Made by a program: the position numbers and the translations under genes. 64,000 nucleotides of DNA, taken from the NCBI GenBank assembly GCA_963715025.1, contig CAVQQQ010000003.1, positions 124,001 to 188,000 on the forward strand. The letters run 5' to 3'. Position 1 is the stretch's first letter, and the number at the start of each line of letters is the position of its first letter. This stretch comes from DASSJT01 sp963715025. GTDB lineage: Bacteria > Actinomycetota > Actinomycetes > Actinomycetales > Dermatophilaceae. Positions 8,578-16,840 of the stretch are shown here, piece after piece. The notes below the pieces were generated by a model. The model saw only the letters and a program-made list of their open reading frames with translations. It made no database searches and was not told the DNA's origin.

Positions 8578-9854
8578 GCCTCGGCCCACGCGAGCGGGCG
8601 GTCGCCGACGCGGTCGACGCGGGCCAGGTGGCGCGCGACCTTGCCTCGCTGGTGGCGATCCCGTCGGTCGACGGCACGCCCGGCGAGGCGGAGGCCCAGC
8701 GCTGGTGCGCGGCTCAGCTGCGCCGGCTCGGCTTGGCGGTCGACGAGTGGGAGATCGACGTTGCTGCGCTACGCCAGCACCCGGAGTTCCCCGGGATGGA
8801 GGTCGACCGCGAGATGGCGGTCGGCTGCGTTGGGGTTCTGGGCGCCGACACCGCGGCTCCCGGGTCGTATGCCGTCCCTGGCTTGGCCCTGTACGGCCAC
8901 ACGGACGTGGTGCCACCGGGTGACGCCGCGTCGTGGGGCGGCCTCGATCCCTTCCGGCTCCGAGTCGAGGGCGATCTCGCCCACGGGCGCGGCTCCTGCG
9001 ACATGAAGGCAGGTGTCGTCGCGACCCTTGCCGCGGCACGCGCCCTGCGCACCCTGGGCGTCGAGCTCGCGCGCCCCCTGGCCCTCCACCTGGTGAGCGC
9101 CGAGGAGGACGGCGGCGTCGGGGCCGTCTCGACTCTGGCCCGCGGCCATACGGCCGACGCGGTCGTGATCGCCGAGCCGACCAGCGGAACCATCGTGCCC
9201 GCGAACGGCGGCGCGCTCACGTTCCGGCTAGAGGTTCCCGGGCTGGCCACGCACGGCTCCACTCGCACCCACGGGGTCAGCGCGGTCACCGCGTTCGAGA
9301 CTGTTCACGGCGCTCTCCGCGATCTCGAGGCGCGCCGCAATGCCCACGCTCCGGCGCTGTTCGCACACCTCGACCTCGCCTGGCCGCTCTCCGTGGGGGT
9401 CGTGCGGGCCGGGGCCTGGGCGAGCACGGTCCCAGACTCACTCGTCGCGGAGGGCCGCTACGGGGTCGCGATCGGCGAGACGGTCGGGCAGGCGCGGGCG
9501 GAATTCGAAGCGGCCGTGGCCGTCGCCTGCGCCGCCGACGCCTGGTTGCGCGACCACCCAGTGCGGGTGACCTGGCCGGGCGGCAGGTTCGCCTCGGCGG
9601 CGCTTCCGGAGGACTCTCCGCTGGTCGGCCAGGTCGCGTCTGCTGTCAGCCGCGTGCGGGACACCTCGCCGCCGGTCCTGGGGGCCCCCTATGGCTCCGA
9701 CCTGCGGCATTACCAGGCACACGGCATACCGGCCGTGCAGTATGGGCCCGGCGACGTGCGCTACGCGCATGCGGGGGACGAGCACGTGAGCCTCGCCGAC
9801 ACGGTCGCGTGCGCCCAGGTCTATGCCGTGCTGGCGCTCGCGCTCTGCGGCTGA
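8574..9854 (+). CDS. M20 family metallopeptidase (ArgE/DapE/ACY1-like)
   Basis: The product has 426 residues from a GTG start that overlaps the stop of the PIG-L gene (GTGA). Metal-site motifs are GHTDVVPPG, GRGSCDMKAG (bridging Asp) and SAEED (catalytic Glu pair), with a dimerisation domain around THGSTRTHGVSAV. The C-terminal metal region reads YAHAGDEHVSL. Proteins of this type hydrolyse N-acyl amino acids or dipeptides in the cytosol. The coupled deacetylase suggests a shared small-molecule pathway, but the substrate cannot be read from sequence. A second M20 protein of different subtype lies at 54964-56184. Confidence 0.87.
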   Translation: MSLGPRERAVADAVDAGQVARDLASLVAIPSVDGTPGEAEAQRWCAAQLRRLGLAVDEWEIDVAALRQHPEFPGMEVDREMAVGCVGVLGADTAAPGSYAVPGLALYGHTDVVPPGDAASWGGLDPFRLRVEGDLAHGRGSCDMKAGVVATLAAARALRTLGVELARPLALHLVSAEEDGGVGAVSTLARGHTADAVVIAEPTSGTIVPANGGALTFRLEVPGLATHGSTRTHGVSAVTAFETVHGALRDLEARRNAHAPALFAHLDLAWPLSVGVVRAGAWASTVPDSLVAEGRYGVAIGETVGQARAEFEAAVAVACAADAWLRDHPVRVTWPGGRFASAALPEDSPLVGQVASAVSRVRDTSPPVLGAPYGSDLRHYQAHGIPAVQYGPGDVRYAHAGDEHVSLADTVACAQVYAVLALALCG

Positions 9855-9926
9855 CCTGAGCGGCCGCCGAGCCGTCGCCTGCTCGGGCCGGCACCCGGTT
9901 GCCGGCGCCTTGGTCCGAGCGGACGG

Positions 9927-11003
9927 TCAGCCTGTGTCCGACTTGTGGCTCACGAAGGCGTTGACCCAGCGTGTCCGCGGCACGCGGTCGATGAACATCG
10001 CCTTGACGAAAAGCGTGAGCGGAACCGCGAGCAACAGTCCCAGGGGTCCCATCACGATGGCCCAAAAGGCCAGGGAGATGAACGTCACCGTCGTATTGAG
10101 GCCCACGGCGTCACCAGCGAACTTGGGCAGCAGCAGACTCTGGGTGACGAAGTTGATGACGATGTATGCCGCGACCACGCCGATCAGCGTGCCGGTGCCG
10201 CCGTCCAGATATCCCAGAATCGCTGGGGGGACGAGGGCGAGCAGGAAGCCGATGTTCGGGATGTAGTTGGCGACAAAGGCCAGCAGCCCGAAGGTGAACG
10301 CCAGCGGCACATTGAGGACGAGCAGGGTGATCACGTCGAGGGTGGCGAGGAGGACGCCGAAGATCGTGCTGACGGCCCAGTACCTGCGCACGTGGTGGGC
10401 GAAGTCGTTGAGGGCCTCGACGACGTCTCCCCGCTGGGCTGAGATCGCCTGGAGACGGGACGGCAGGTTCTGCCCGTCCAGCGTCATGAAGGCAATGGCC
10501 AGCAACATCAGCAGGGTCGCGGTGGTGGCACCGCCGATGCTGCCCAGGAGCGTCTGGGCCACGCCGAGGACGCTGGCGGGGTCGATCCGGCTCAACGCGG
10601 TGTCGACCTGCTGCTGGCCGATCCCGAAGCGAGCCAGCTGGTGGAGGAGGTTCTGGTACAGGTCCGAGAACTGACTGGCGTAGTTGGGGACCACGGTCGC
10701 GAAGCGCGCGACAGCCACGCCGATGGCTGCCAGCACCCCGAGCACCACGAGGTAGAGAACGAGGAGGAGGGCCACGGTACTGACCCAGGGCCGCACCCCG
10801 CGCCGGGTCAGCCACCCCCGGATCGGGTGCACCGTGATCACCAGGGTCAGTGCCAGAAACACCGGCGCCACGATCTGGGCGAACGTCTGCAGCCCCATGA
10901 TGGCGAGGAACGCAGCGCCCATGCCGACCAGCGCCAGCAGCGACGACGACGGGGCGGCGACCTCGCTGGTCGCAGGGGGCTCACTGCGCGATGCAGGGGG
11001 CAC
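9927..11003 (-). CDS. AI-2E family transporter (PerM-like)
   Basis: This 358-residue integral membrane protein has about eight hydrophobic helices: two near residues 25-60, one near 70-95, and a cluster from about 150 to 330. The family pattern is recognisable in VAPVFLALTLVITVHPI, TLDGQNLPSR and the C-terminal MGPLGLLLAVPLTLFVKAMFI segment. Members are grouped as AI-2 exporters or Na+/H+ antiporters, and the true substrate varies. It stands alone on the minus strand and its regulation is not visible. Confidence 0.85.
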   Translation of the reverse strand: MPPASRSEPPATSEVAAPSSSLLALVGMGAAFLAIMGLQTFAQIVAPVFLALTLVITVHPIRGWLTRRGVRPWVSTVALLLVLYLVVLGVLAAIGVAVARFATVVPNYASQFSDLYQNLLHQLARFGIGQQQVDTALSRIDPASVLGVAQTLLGSIGGATTATLLMLLAIAFMTLDGQNLPSRLQAISAQRGDVVEALNDFAHHVRRYWAVSTIFGVLLATLDVITLLVLNVPLAFTFGLLAFVANYIPNIGFLLALVPPAILGYLDGGTGTLIGVVAAYIVINFVTQSLLLPKFAGDAVGLNTTVTFISLAFWAIVMGPLGLLLAVPLTLFVKAMFIDRVPRTRWVNAFVSHKSDTG

Positions 11004-11160
11004 AGGGCGCTCCTCGGGGTGATGGTGCCTGCGTTAGCTCATCCTTGCGCATCGCGGCCCGGCACAGCACGTTCCGGGCAAGGCCTGGCGAGCCACACCC
11101 GCCGGTCCGGCTTCCACCAGCTGTGCTGGGCCACACCGCAAGGCAGGGGACACGCCAACC

Positions 11161-11187
11161 GGGTCCACCGGCATGCACCGGTGGCCC
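11161..11187 (-). terminator. possible terminator of the secreted hydrolase gene
   Basis: CCACCGG (11165-11171) and CCGGTGG (11178-11184) form a stem with a 6-base loop, extended by GGG/CCC outside a single bulge. It lies about 40 bases downstream of the hydrolase stop on the minus strand. Confidence 0.4.
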
Positions 11188-11225
11188 AACCGCCCCTCAC
11201 CCAGCCGGCTGCCCGGACTCTGTGG

Positions 11226-12710
11226 TCAGAGCACGCAGGTGTTGAGGAGGTCGCCGCCCTCGGGCCGCGGGTAGTAGCCGTCGGCCGGCGGCTGCGCACC
11301 GTCCTCGACCCACGCCGTCAACAGGTCGAAAGCGGTGCGCGCGCACGGGAGTAGGGGGCGCAGTTTGTCCGGGAAAGCCGGGTACAGGCCGTCGACGTGG
11401 TTGCCGTCCTGCACCATGTAATAGCGGTGCAGCGAGCCCGATCCGGACTGGTCGACGAGCCGGTCATAGACGTCGGAGTCGGTGGCCGGCGGCAGCAGGG
11501 TGTCGAGCGAGCCCTGGACCGTGATCATGGGCTTGCCGATCCTGCCGGTGAGCTGGACGGATCGCACCGCGTCCTTGACCGCCTCCGGCCGCGCGGCGTA
11601 GTCGTAGTCGGCGTCGCAGTTGGGGGTGTCGCTGGCGCAGAACGGCACGCCCGCCTTGAGGTCGCCGTCGAACGTGGGGTCGAACTCCTCCCGGTAGATG
11701 CGCTGGGTGAGGTCCCAGTAGACCTGGTAGTGGAACGGCCACAGGAACTCAGAGCCCGGCGCGAAGCCCGCAGCAATGATCGCGTCATGCGCGGCCTGGT
11801 CGCCGGTCGCGGAGTAGGCCGGGTAGTTCTTCAGCGCGGTCGGCAGGTAGGTGAGCAGGTTCGGGCCGTCGGCGCGGAAGAGTGTGCCCTCCCAGTCGAC
11901 CCCGCCGTCATAGAGCTCGGGGTGGTTCTCCAGCTGCCACCGCGTGAGGTAGCCGCCGTTGGAGATGCCGAACATCCACGTGTGTGCCGGATCGTTGGTG
12001 TAGACCTGCTTGGCCGCGGCCTTGGTCGCGACGGCGAGCTCGGTGACCCGGGTGTTCCACTCGGCGATCGAGCCGCCGGGAGCCGAGCCGTCGTCGTAGA
12101 AGGCCGCCCCGGTGTTGCCCTTGTCCGTCGCGGCGAAGGCGTAGCCCTGGGCCAGGACCCAGTCGCTGATGATGAAGTCGTTGGCGTACTGCCGCCGCAC
12201 GCCCGGTGCCCCGCTGACGACGACGCCGCCGTTCCAGCTGTCGGGGAAGCGGATCACGAACTGCGCGTCGTGGTTCCACCCGTTGTTGGCGTTCGTGTGC
12301 GAGGTGTCGGGGAAGTAGCCGTCCACCTGAATGCCGGGCACGCCAGTCGGGTTGCTGGTGCCGGGCGCGTGGAGCCCGTTCCAGTCGGCCTGCACGGTGT
12401 GACCGCTGGCGACAGTGCCGGCGGTCGTCAGGTCGTCGAGGCAGGCGGACTTCTGCACCTCTGCGCCCGGCACACTGAGCTTGTCGATCCGGGCGCAGTG
12501 CTCGCCCTTGTGTGGCTTGTCCTTGGCGTATGCGGTGGGGCCGGTCAGCGTGGCACCGTCCAGCAGGAGCGCGGTCACGGCCGCGAGAGCACCGATCCGG
12601 CGGTTGGCCCCGCCGGTCAGGCGAATGCGTCGACTGCGGCCCTTCGCGCAAGTGTCAACGCCGGTCTCGGTGCGCGGGGCGGGGGCTGACTCCGTTGTCA
12701 TGGGCGTCAT
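11226..12710 (-). CDS. secreted alpha/beta-hydrolase (tannase / 3-hydroxybutyrate-oligomer hydrolase type)
   Basis: This protein has 494 residues from MTPMTTESAP. An Arg-rich stretch and a hydrophobic segment (GALAAVTALLLDGATL) end in AYA-K, a plausible signal-peptide cleavage site. The mature part has a nucleophile elbow GISNGGYL near the middle and a late VQGSLDTLLPP / GNHVDG pair that could supply the acid and His. Overall it resembles secreted tannase/feruloyl-esterase-like or poly-hydroxybutyrate oligomer hydrolases. Four cysteines in CASDTPNCD, HCARID and LPCAR suggest disulfides outside the cell. The substrate is undetermined. It is monocistronic between two hairpins. Confidence 0.75.
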   Translation of the reverse strand: MTPMTTESAPAPRTETGVDTCAKGRSRRIRLTGGANRRIGALAAVTALLLDGATLTGPTAYAKDKPHKGEHCARIDKLSVPGAEVQKSACLDDLTTAGTVASGHTVQADWNGLHAPGTSNPTGVPGIQVDGYFPDTSHTNANNGWNHDAQFVIRFPDSWNGGVVVSGAPGVRRQYANDFIISDWVLAQGYAFAATDKGNTGAAFYDDGSAPGGSIAEWNTRVTELAVATKAAAKQVYTNDPAHTWMFGISNGGYLTRWQLENHPELYDGGVDWEGTLFRADGPNLLTYLPTALKNYPAYSATGDQAAHDAIIAAGFAPGSEFLWPFHYQVYWDLTQRIYREEFDPTFDGDLKAGVPFCASDTPNCDADYDYAARPEAVKDAVRSVQLTGRIGKPMITVQGSLDTLLPPATDSDVYDRLVDQSGSGSLHRYYMVQDGNHVDGLYPAFPDKLRPLLPCARTAFDLLTAWVEDGAQPPADGYYPRPEGGDLLNTCVL

Positions 12711-12803
12711 CGAATGCCCTGCCCCGCCGATGCTCAATGTGGGCGAGGCACACAAACACCCGGGTGTCATGTGGCTCGGCTCAGCGCTCAGGGGTTGGAC
12801 GCA

Positions 12804-12843
12804 CCCGCGTCCCGCATCCTTCAGAGAGGCTGCGGGACGCGGG
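12804..12843 (-). terminator. hairpin terminator after the 43-residue membrane protein gene
   Basis: CCCGCGTCCCGCA (12804-12816) is perfectly complementary to TGCGGGACGCGGG (12831-12843), giving a 13-bp stem with a 14-base loop. It lies between the stop of the small membrane gene and the start of the hydrolase gene, both on the minus strand. Confidence 0.65.
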
Positions 12844-12917
12844 AGGAGCGGTCCTCCGCTCAGGCCACCTGGGCCGACGTCAGCGTCGTCGGCATCGGCG
12901 CGGTCAGATCACCCTGA

Positions 12918-13049
12918 TCAGATCAGCTTGGTCAGCGTCAGCAGGGCCAGCCCGACGGCCACCAGGCTGATCTTGCGGACCTGGAAGCCGAAGGCGGCGC
13001 CGATAAAGGCGATCAGGGCCAGGATGTACAGAATCTTGTCGGTCGACAC
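12918..13049 (-). CDS. small membrane protein, 43 residues
   Basis: A GTG start (VSTDKILYILALIAFIGAAF) follows an AGAGAGGAA ribosome-binding site by about 8 bases. The peptide has two short hydrophobic helices separated by GFQVRKIS, a helical hairpin. The frame is short but has an RBS, GC-ending codons and a strong hairpin beyond the stop. No function is known. Two-helix micro-membrane proteins of this kind are common in actinobacteria and often poorly annotated. Confidence 0.6.
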   Translation of the reverse strand: MSTDKILYILALIAFIGAAFGFQVRKISLVAVGLALLTLTKLI

Positions 13050-13268
13050 GAAGCGATTCCTCTCTGCTGCAGGGGATGCAGGACGTGCAGGCAATACCCG
13101 CTCTTGCCTCGGTTGAGTCGTCTCGAACGAACCGCAGGTATCGGCCGGCAGCGGCGGAGCCTAGTGGGGTCCGGCCCGCGGCCGCGGGAAGCGGTCGGCG
13201 GGTCGATCCCGAGCCCGGGCTGCGGCGGCCGTCGCGCGGACCTGGCCGGCCGGCATACCCCTGGTTTG

Positions 13269-14231
13269 TCAGGGGGCGGGAGCGGGGCCGGCGGCCGCCC
13301 CCTTGGGCAAGATGTTGCGGATCCGGTCCGGGACGAGGGTGCGGAGGTCCTTGCCCTTGGCGAGCCAGGAGAGGCCGAAAGCCCAGACGGACACGACTTC
13401 GCCGAGGTAGAGCGGTGTCAGCGTGAACAGGTTGAGGCCGAAGTATCCCCCGACGACGACCCAGGCGACCGCGCCCAGGATGGCCCAGCCACATGCGCGG
13501 TGGAAGCGCATCCGCTTGACGTGGCCCATGACCTCCTCCTGGTAGGCGAAGTGGAAGCAGATCGCGGCCAGCATCAGGATGAACACCGCTGCGGAGGCGA
13601 AATGCACTCTGGCAGTGATCAGCTCGCCGAACTTGCCCTCGGTCGGCGAGCAGGTTCCCGTGGGGAACTGGGCTCCCGGGTCGCCACAGCGCGGAGCGCC
13701 CGTGGGCACGTCGGGCCGCTCGGTCGGGAAGAAGACGACCAGCAGGACGGCGATCCCCGCGACGAGGCTGAGCCAGAACTCGCGCCGGCGTGGCTTGGCA
13801 GCCCGGTAGGTGATCAGGAGGAAGCCGACCACGCACAGGCTGCCGACGAAGAGGTCGCGCATAACGGTGTGGTAGTAGGAGCTGAGCGAGCCGCGCACCT
13901 GGATGCTGCCGGGCAGGAAGAAGTAGTCGCCGAGCACGAGGGCGACGGGCAGGAGGAAACCGATCGCGCCGACGACGGTGCGGATGAGCAGGTAGGAGTC
14001 GCGGTACTGGGGGGTGTCCTCGTCGTCGTTGTCATGGGCGGCCATGGCGTGGAGGACTGCGGTGGCGCGGCTGGTGCCGTGGGGCGCGTCGCTGCCGTCC
14101 GGGGCGTCGGCCCGGTCGGTCTCCCCGGTGCCGTCTGGGGTGTCGGGACGGTCCGGCGCGTCCGTGCCGTCCGGGGCGTCTGGGGCGTCGATCTCGTGGC
14201 CGTCGTCGGTGTCGTGGCGCTGGTCGGTCAC
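13269..14231 (-). CDS. integral membrane protein with acidic Asp-Ala-Pro-Asp repeat tail (DUF998-like)
   Basis: The product has 320 residues from a GTG start (VTDQRHDTDDGHEID). Residues 15-55 are a low-complexity repeat of the type DAPDGTDAPDRPDTPDG, probably disordered and cytoplasmic. About six hydrophobic helices follow, for instance VGAIGFLLPVALVLGDYFFL, LFVGSLCVVGFLLITY and FWLSLVAGIAVLLVVFF. An external loop contains a Cys pair (RCGDPGAQFPTGTC). The layout resembles DUF998/Frag1-type proteins of unknown function. The repeat DNA (about 14085-14195) is prone to length change in multiples of three. Confidence 0.6.
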   Translation of the reverse strand: MTDQRHDTDDGHEIDAPDAPDGTDAPDRPDTPDGTGETDRADAPDGSDAPHGTSRATAVLHAMAAHDNDDEDTPQYRDSYLLIRTVVGAIGFLLPVALVLGDYFFLPGSIQVRGSLSSYYHTVMRDLFVGSLCVVGFLLITYRAAKPRRREFWLSLVAGIAVLLVVFFPTERPDVPTGAPRCGDPGAQFPTGTCSPTEGKFGELITARVHFASAAVFILMLAAICFHFAYQEEVMGHVKRMRFHRACGWAILGAVAWVVVGGYFGLNLFTLTPLYLGEVVSVWAFGLSWLAKGKDLRTLVPDRIRNILPKGAAAGPAPAP

Positions 14232-14487
14232 GCTGCAGGCTCCTCTGCGCGGTCGGGGTGGCTCGCGGGCCGTTGGAAAATGGCCGGCGCCTGATAGCCG
14301 CCCTCGGGGTCGGTGGCCAGGGCGTGAACGGCTGACACCGCCTTGGTGACTCTTACCTCCGGCTCCTGAGGACCCACGAGACGAGTGTGCCGCCGACGGC
14401 GGGCCCTGTCCTGCCGTTCGTTGCACCAATAGGCACCGGGGCCTTGGTCACTACCGCACGCATCGAGCCCCGCGCAGAGTGGAGTAC

Positions 14488-15078
14488 ATGACGGAGATTG
14501 ATGTGCAGACGCGCGGTACCACGGGCGGGCCGCTTCCCAAGGCGATCGCGGCGAGAGGGGTGGCCCAGAGCATCTGGAGATCTGCGGGGCTCCTTACGCA
14601 GGGCCGGGTCCGCCTACCTCGCCAACACGTGGGGCGGCGCCTGCGCTTCGCCGACGGCTCGGCCGCGCGGGTCTACCGGGAGACTCGGCTGGCGGGGGCG
14701 GAGCCGACCCGCCCCTGTGTTCTGGTCGTCTGCTTCCGGCTGCGGTGGGTCCGGGGACGCGGCCACACGGCGTTCCGGGCGGAGAGCCTGCTCAACACTC
14801 CCCTCTTCGTGGGGTTCCCAGGGTTCGTCTCCAAGCTGTGGCTCGCCCACGACGGTGGCGACCGCTACCGCGGCTTCTACGAGTGGGACGGGGCCAGGGC
14901 GGCGCTGCGGTATGCCGGCTGCCTGTGGTGGGTGCTGGCGCTGGTCAGCGAGCGGGCGTCGATCGACTACCGGGTCATCGACGGGTTGCGCCGCGATGAG
15001 GTCCTGGCCGACCCCACGCTGCTCGATGGCATCGAGCCCGCAGAGGACCGCGCGTGGTGGCGCCTGACCGCGGCCTGA
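14488..15078 (+). CDS. conserved hypothetical protein coupled to the FAD monooxygenase gene
   Basis: A 196-residue soluble protein is read from MTEIDVQTRG; GTG at 14479 is an alternative start. It has no signal peptide or clear motif. The middle part (CVLVVCFRLRWVRGRGHTAFRAE, then LLNTPLFVGFPGFVSKLWLA) looks like a compact alpha/beta domain that could bind a hydrophobic ligand. It overlaps the start of the FAD-dependent monooxygenase by 25 bases, so the two were probably co-expressed; it may support that enzyme. I do not recognise the family. Confidence 0.65.
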   Translation: MTEIDVQTRGTTGGPLPKAIAARGVAQSIWRSAGLLTQGRVRLPRQHVGRRLRFADGSAARVYRETRLAGAEPTRPCVLVVCFRLRWVRGRGHTAFRAESLLNTPLFVGFPGFVSKLWLAHDGGDRYRGFYEWDGARAALRYAGCLWWVLALVSERASIDYRVIDGLRRDEVLADPTLLDGIEPAEDRAWWRLTAA

Positions 15079-16694
15079 CCGACGTCCTGGTGGTCGGCGC
15101 CGGGCCTACCGGTCTGGCTACTGCGCTCCAGGTCTGCTCGCAAGGTGGAACCGTGCGCATCGTCGAACGCCGACCGGCAGCGCCCCGGCCGTCGCGCGCC
15201 ATGATCCTGCACCCGCGCACCCTCGAGGTCCTGCGGCCGCTGGGAGTGACGGACGCACTGCTAGATCGGGCTGACACCCGGCCTCGGGCCGAGCTGCACG
15301 TCGGGCGCCGGGTGCTCGACGTGCGGATGGACCACCTCATGCTGCCCGACTCGGCCTTCCCGCACCTGACCCTGATCCGGCAGATGGACGTGGAGGCGGT
15401 GCTGTCTCGGGCGATCGAGGCGCGGGGCGTGGTGGTGGAGCGTGGCACGGAGCTCACGGGGCTGGCCCTGCCGGTGGGGGCGGGCCGGTCGGGCTGGTCG
15501 GGCCGGTCAGGCCGGCCGGACCCGCCGGAACGGCGAGGCCTGACGGGCGGGCCGGAGGGGAACCCGTCGTCGAGGCGATGCTGCGCACGGCATCCGGCGC
15601 AGAGCCGGCGGTCAGCCGGTTCGTCGTCGGCTGCGACGGGCCGGCGAGCACCACGCGCGAGTCGCTCCGGATCGGATGGCGCGGCGCGGCATACCGCCAG
15701 GAGGTCGTCCTCGCGGACCTCGACCTTGACTCCGCCCTTACCCCAGGCGTGCTCCACGCCGTCGCGGGCCGCAATGGCCTGGTCTTCCTGTTCGCGCTCG
15801 GCGAGGGCGCCTCCTGGCGGATGCTCGCCACCCGAGCCGCGGAACCGCGTGCAACCGCCTTCGGCCAGCCGGGGGATCCGGTGCCTCGGATCGCGCTGCA
15901 GGAGATCCTCGACGCGGCCGGACTGCCGGCGGCGATCGCCAGACTGGCGTGGTCGGCGAGGGTTCCGCTCCAGCACCGGATCGCCGACTCGTTCCGGTCC
16001 GGACGCGTATTCCTCGCCGGCGACGCTGCGCACACACACTCCCCCGCCGGCGGGCAGGGGATGAACACCGGCATCCAAGACGCTCTGAACCTCGGCTGGA
16101 AGCTGGCCTACGCTGCGCGCGGTGGCAGGCCCCACACCGCCCTGCTCGCATCGTACGAGCAGGAACGTCGCCCGGTGGCGCAGCGAGTGCTCGCGCTGAC
16201 CCACCTGATCTTCTTCGCCGAGGCATCGACGACCCCCGTCGCGCGCTGGGTCCGCAGCCGGCTCGCTCCGCTGGTTGCCCCCGGTGTCCCCGTAGTGCTG
16301 CGCCGGCGACGTCTCGTCGCCGAGGGAGTCCGCACGCTCTCGCAACTGCGAACCCGCTACCCGCACAGCCCCATCTCGATCGACCTCGGGCCAACCGAGG
16401 CGCTCTCGCTTCGTGTCGGCGACCGGCTTGCCGACGAGATCGTGGCGCATGCGAGGCAGGCGCGTCGGGCTGCAGGAGCTCACATCAAGCCCTGGCGTCC
16501 ATCTGCTCGCGTGCCGCGACGCACCGCCGCTTCACGTCCGCGGTGGCGACTCCCGCGTCGCGGTGCACCGGATCGAGGACCGTGCGGGCGGGGGCGTGGT
16601 GGCCGTGCGGCCCGACGGCTACGTGGGCTTCCGGAGTCCGGTTGCCGACTCAGGCCAGATCAGCGCGTGGCTCGATCTCGTGGCTGCCCGCTGA
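15054..16694 (+). pseudogene. FAD-dependent aromatic monooxygenase, interrupted by two frameshifts
   Basis: The N-terminal part has the dinucleotide fold VLVVGAGPTGLATALQ and the RAMILHPRTLE segment of PHBH-type FAD monooxygenases. The frame is then lost between about 15470 and 15560, near a GGGGG run and GGTCGGGC repeats. The second frame carries VVGCDGP, the FAD-ribityl motif VFLAGDAAHTHSPAGGQG and NLGWKLA. It breaks again near 16455-16475, and the first frame resumes with VGLQELTSSPGVHLLACRD to the end. The shifts are -1 and +1 type, so the ends are in the same phase. All parts have good family character, so this is either a young pseudogene or a gene with two sequencing errors. If intact it would be about 545 residues, hydroxylating an aromatic compound. 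Confidence 0.75.
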
Positions 16695-16840
16695 AACCGG
16701 CTCCGCCTCAGCAACCGGGCTCGGCGCGGGCCAGCCGTCTGGCCTCTTGACCTCCCCTCCCAGTCGGTGGACCATGGCGCCGAAGCGTGCCCGTCTCCTT
16801 GTGAGCAACGGCGCTCGCGCGGGCACGCGCAGGAGGGGCT

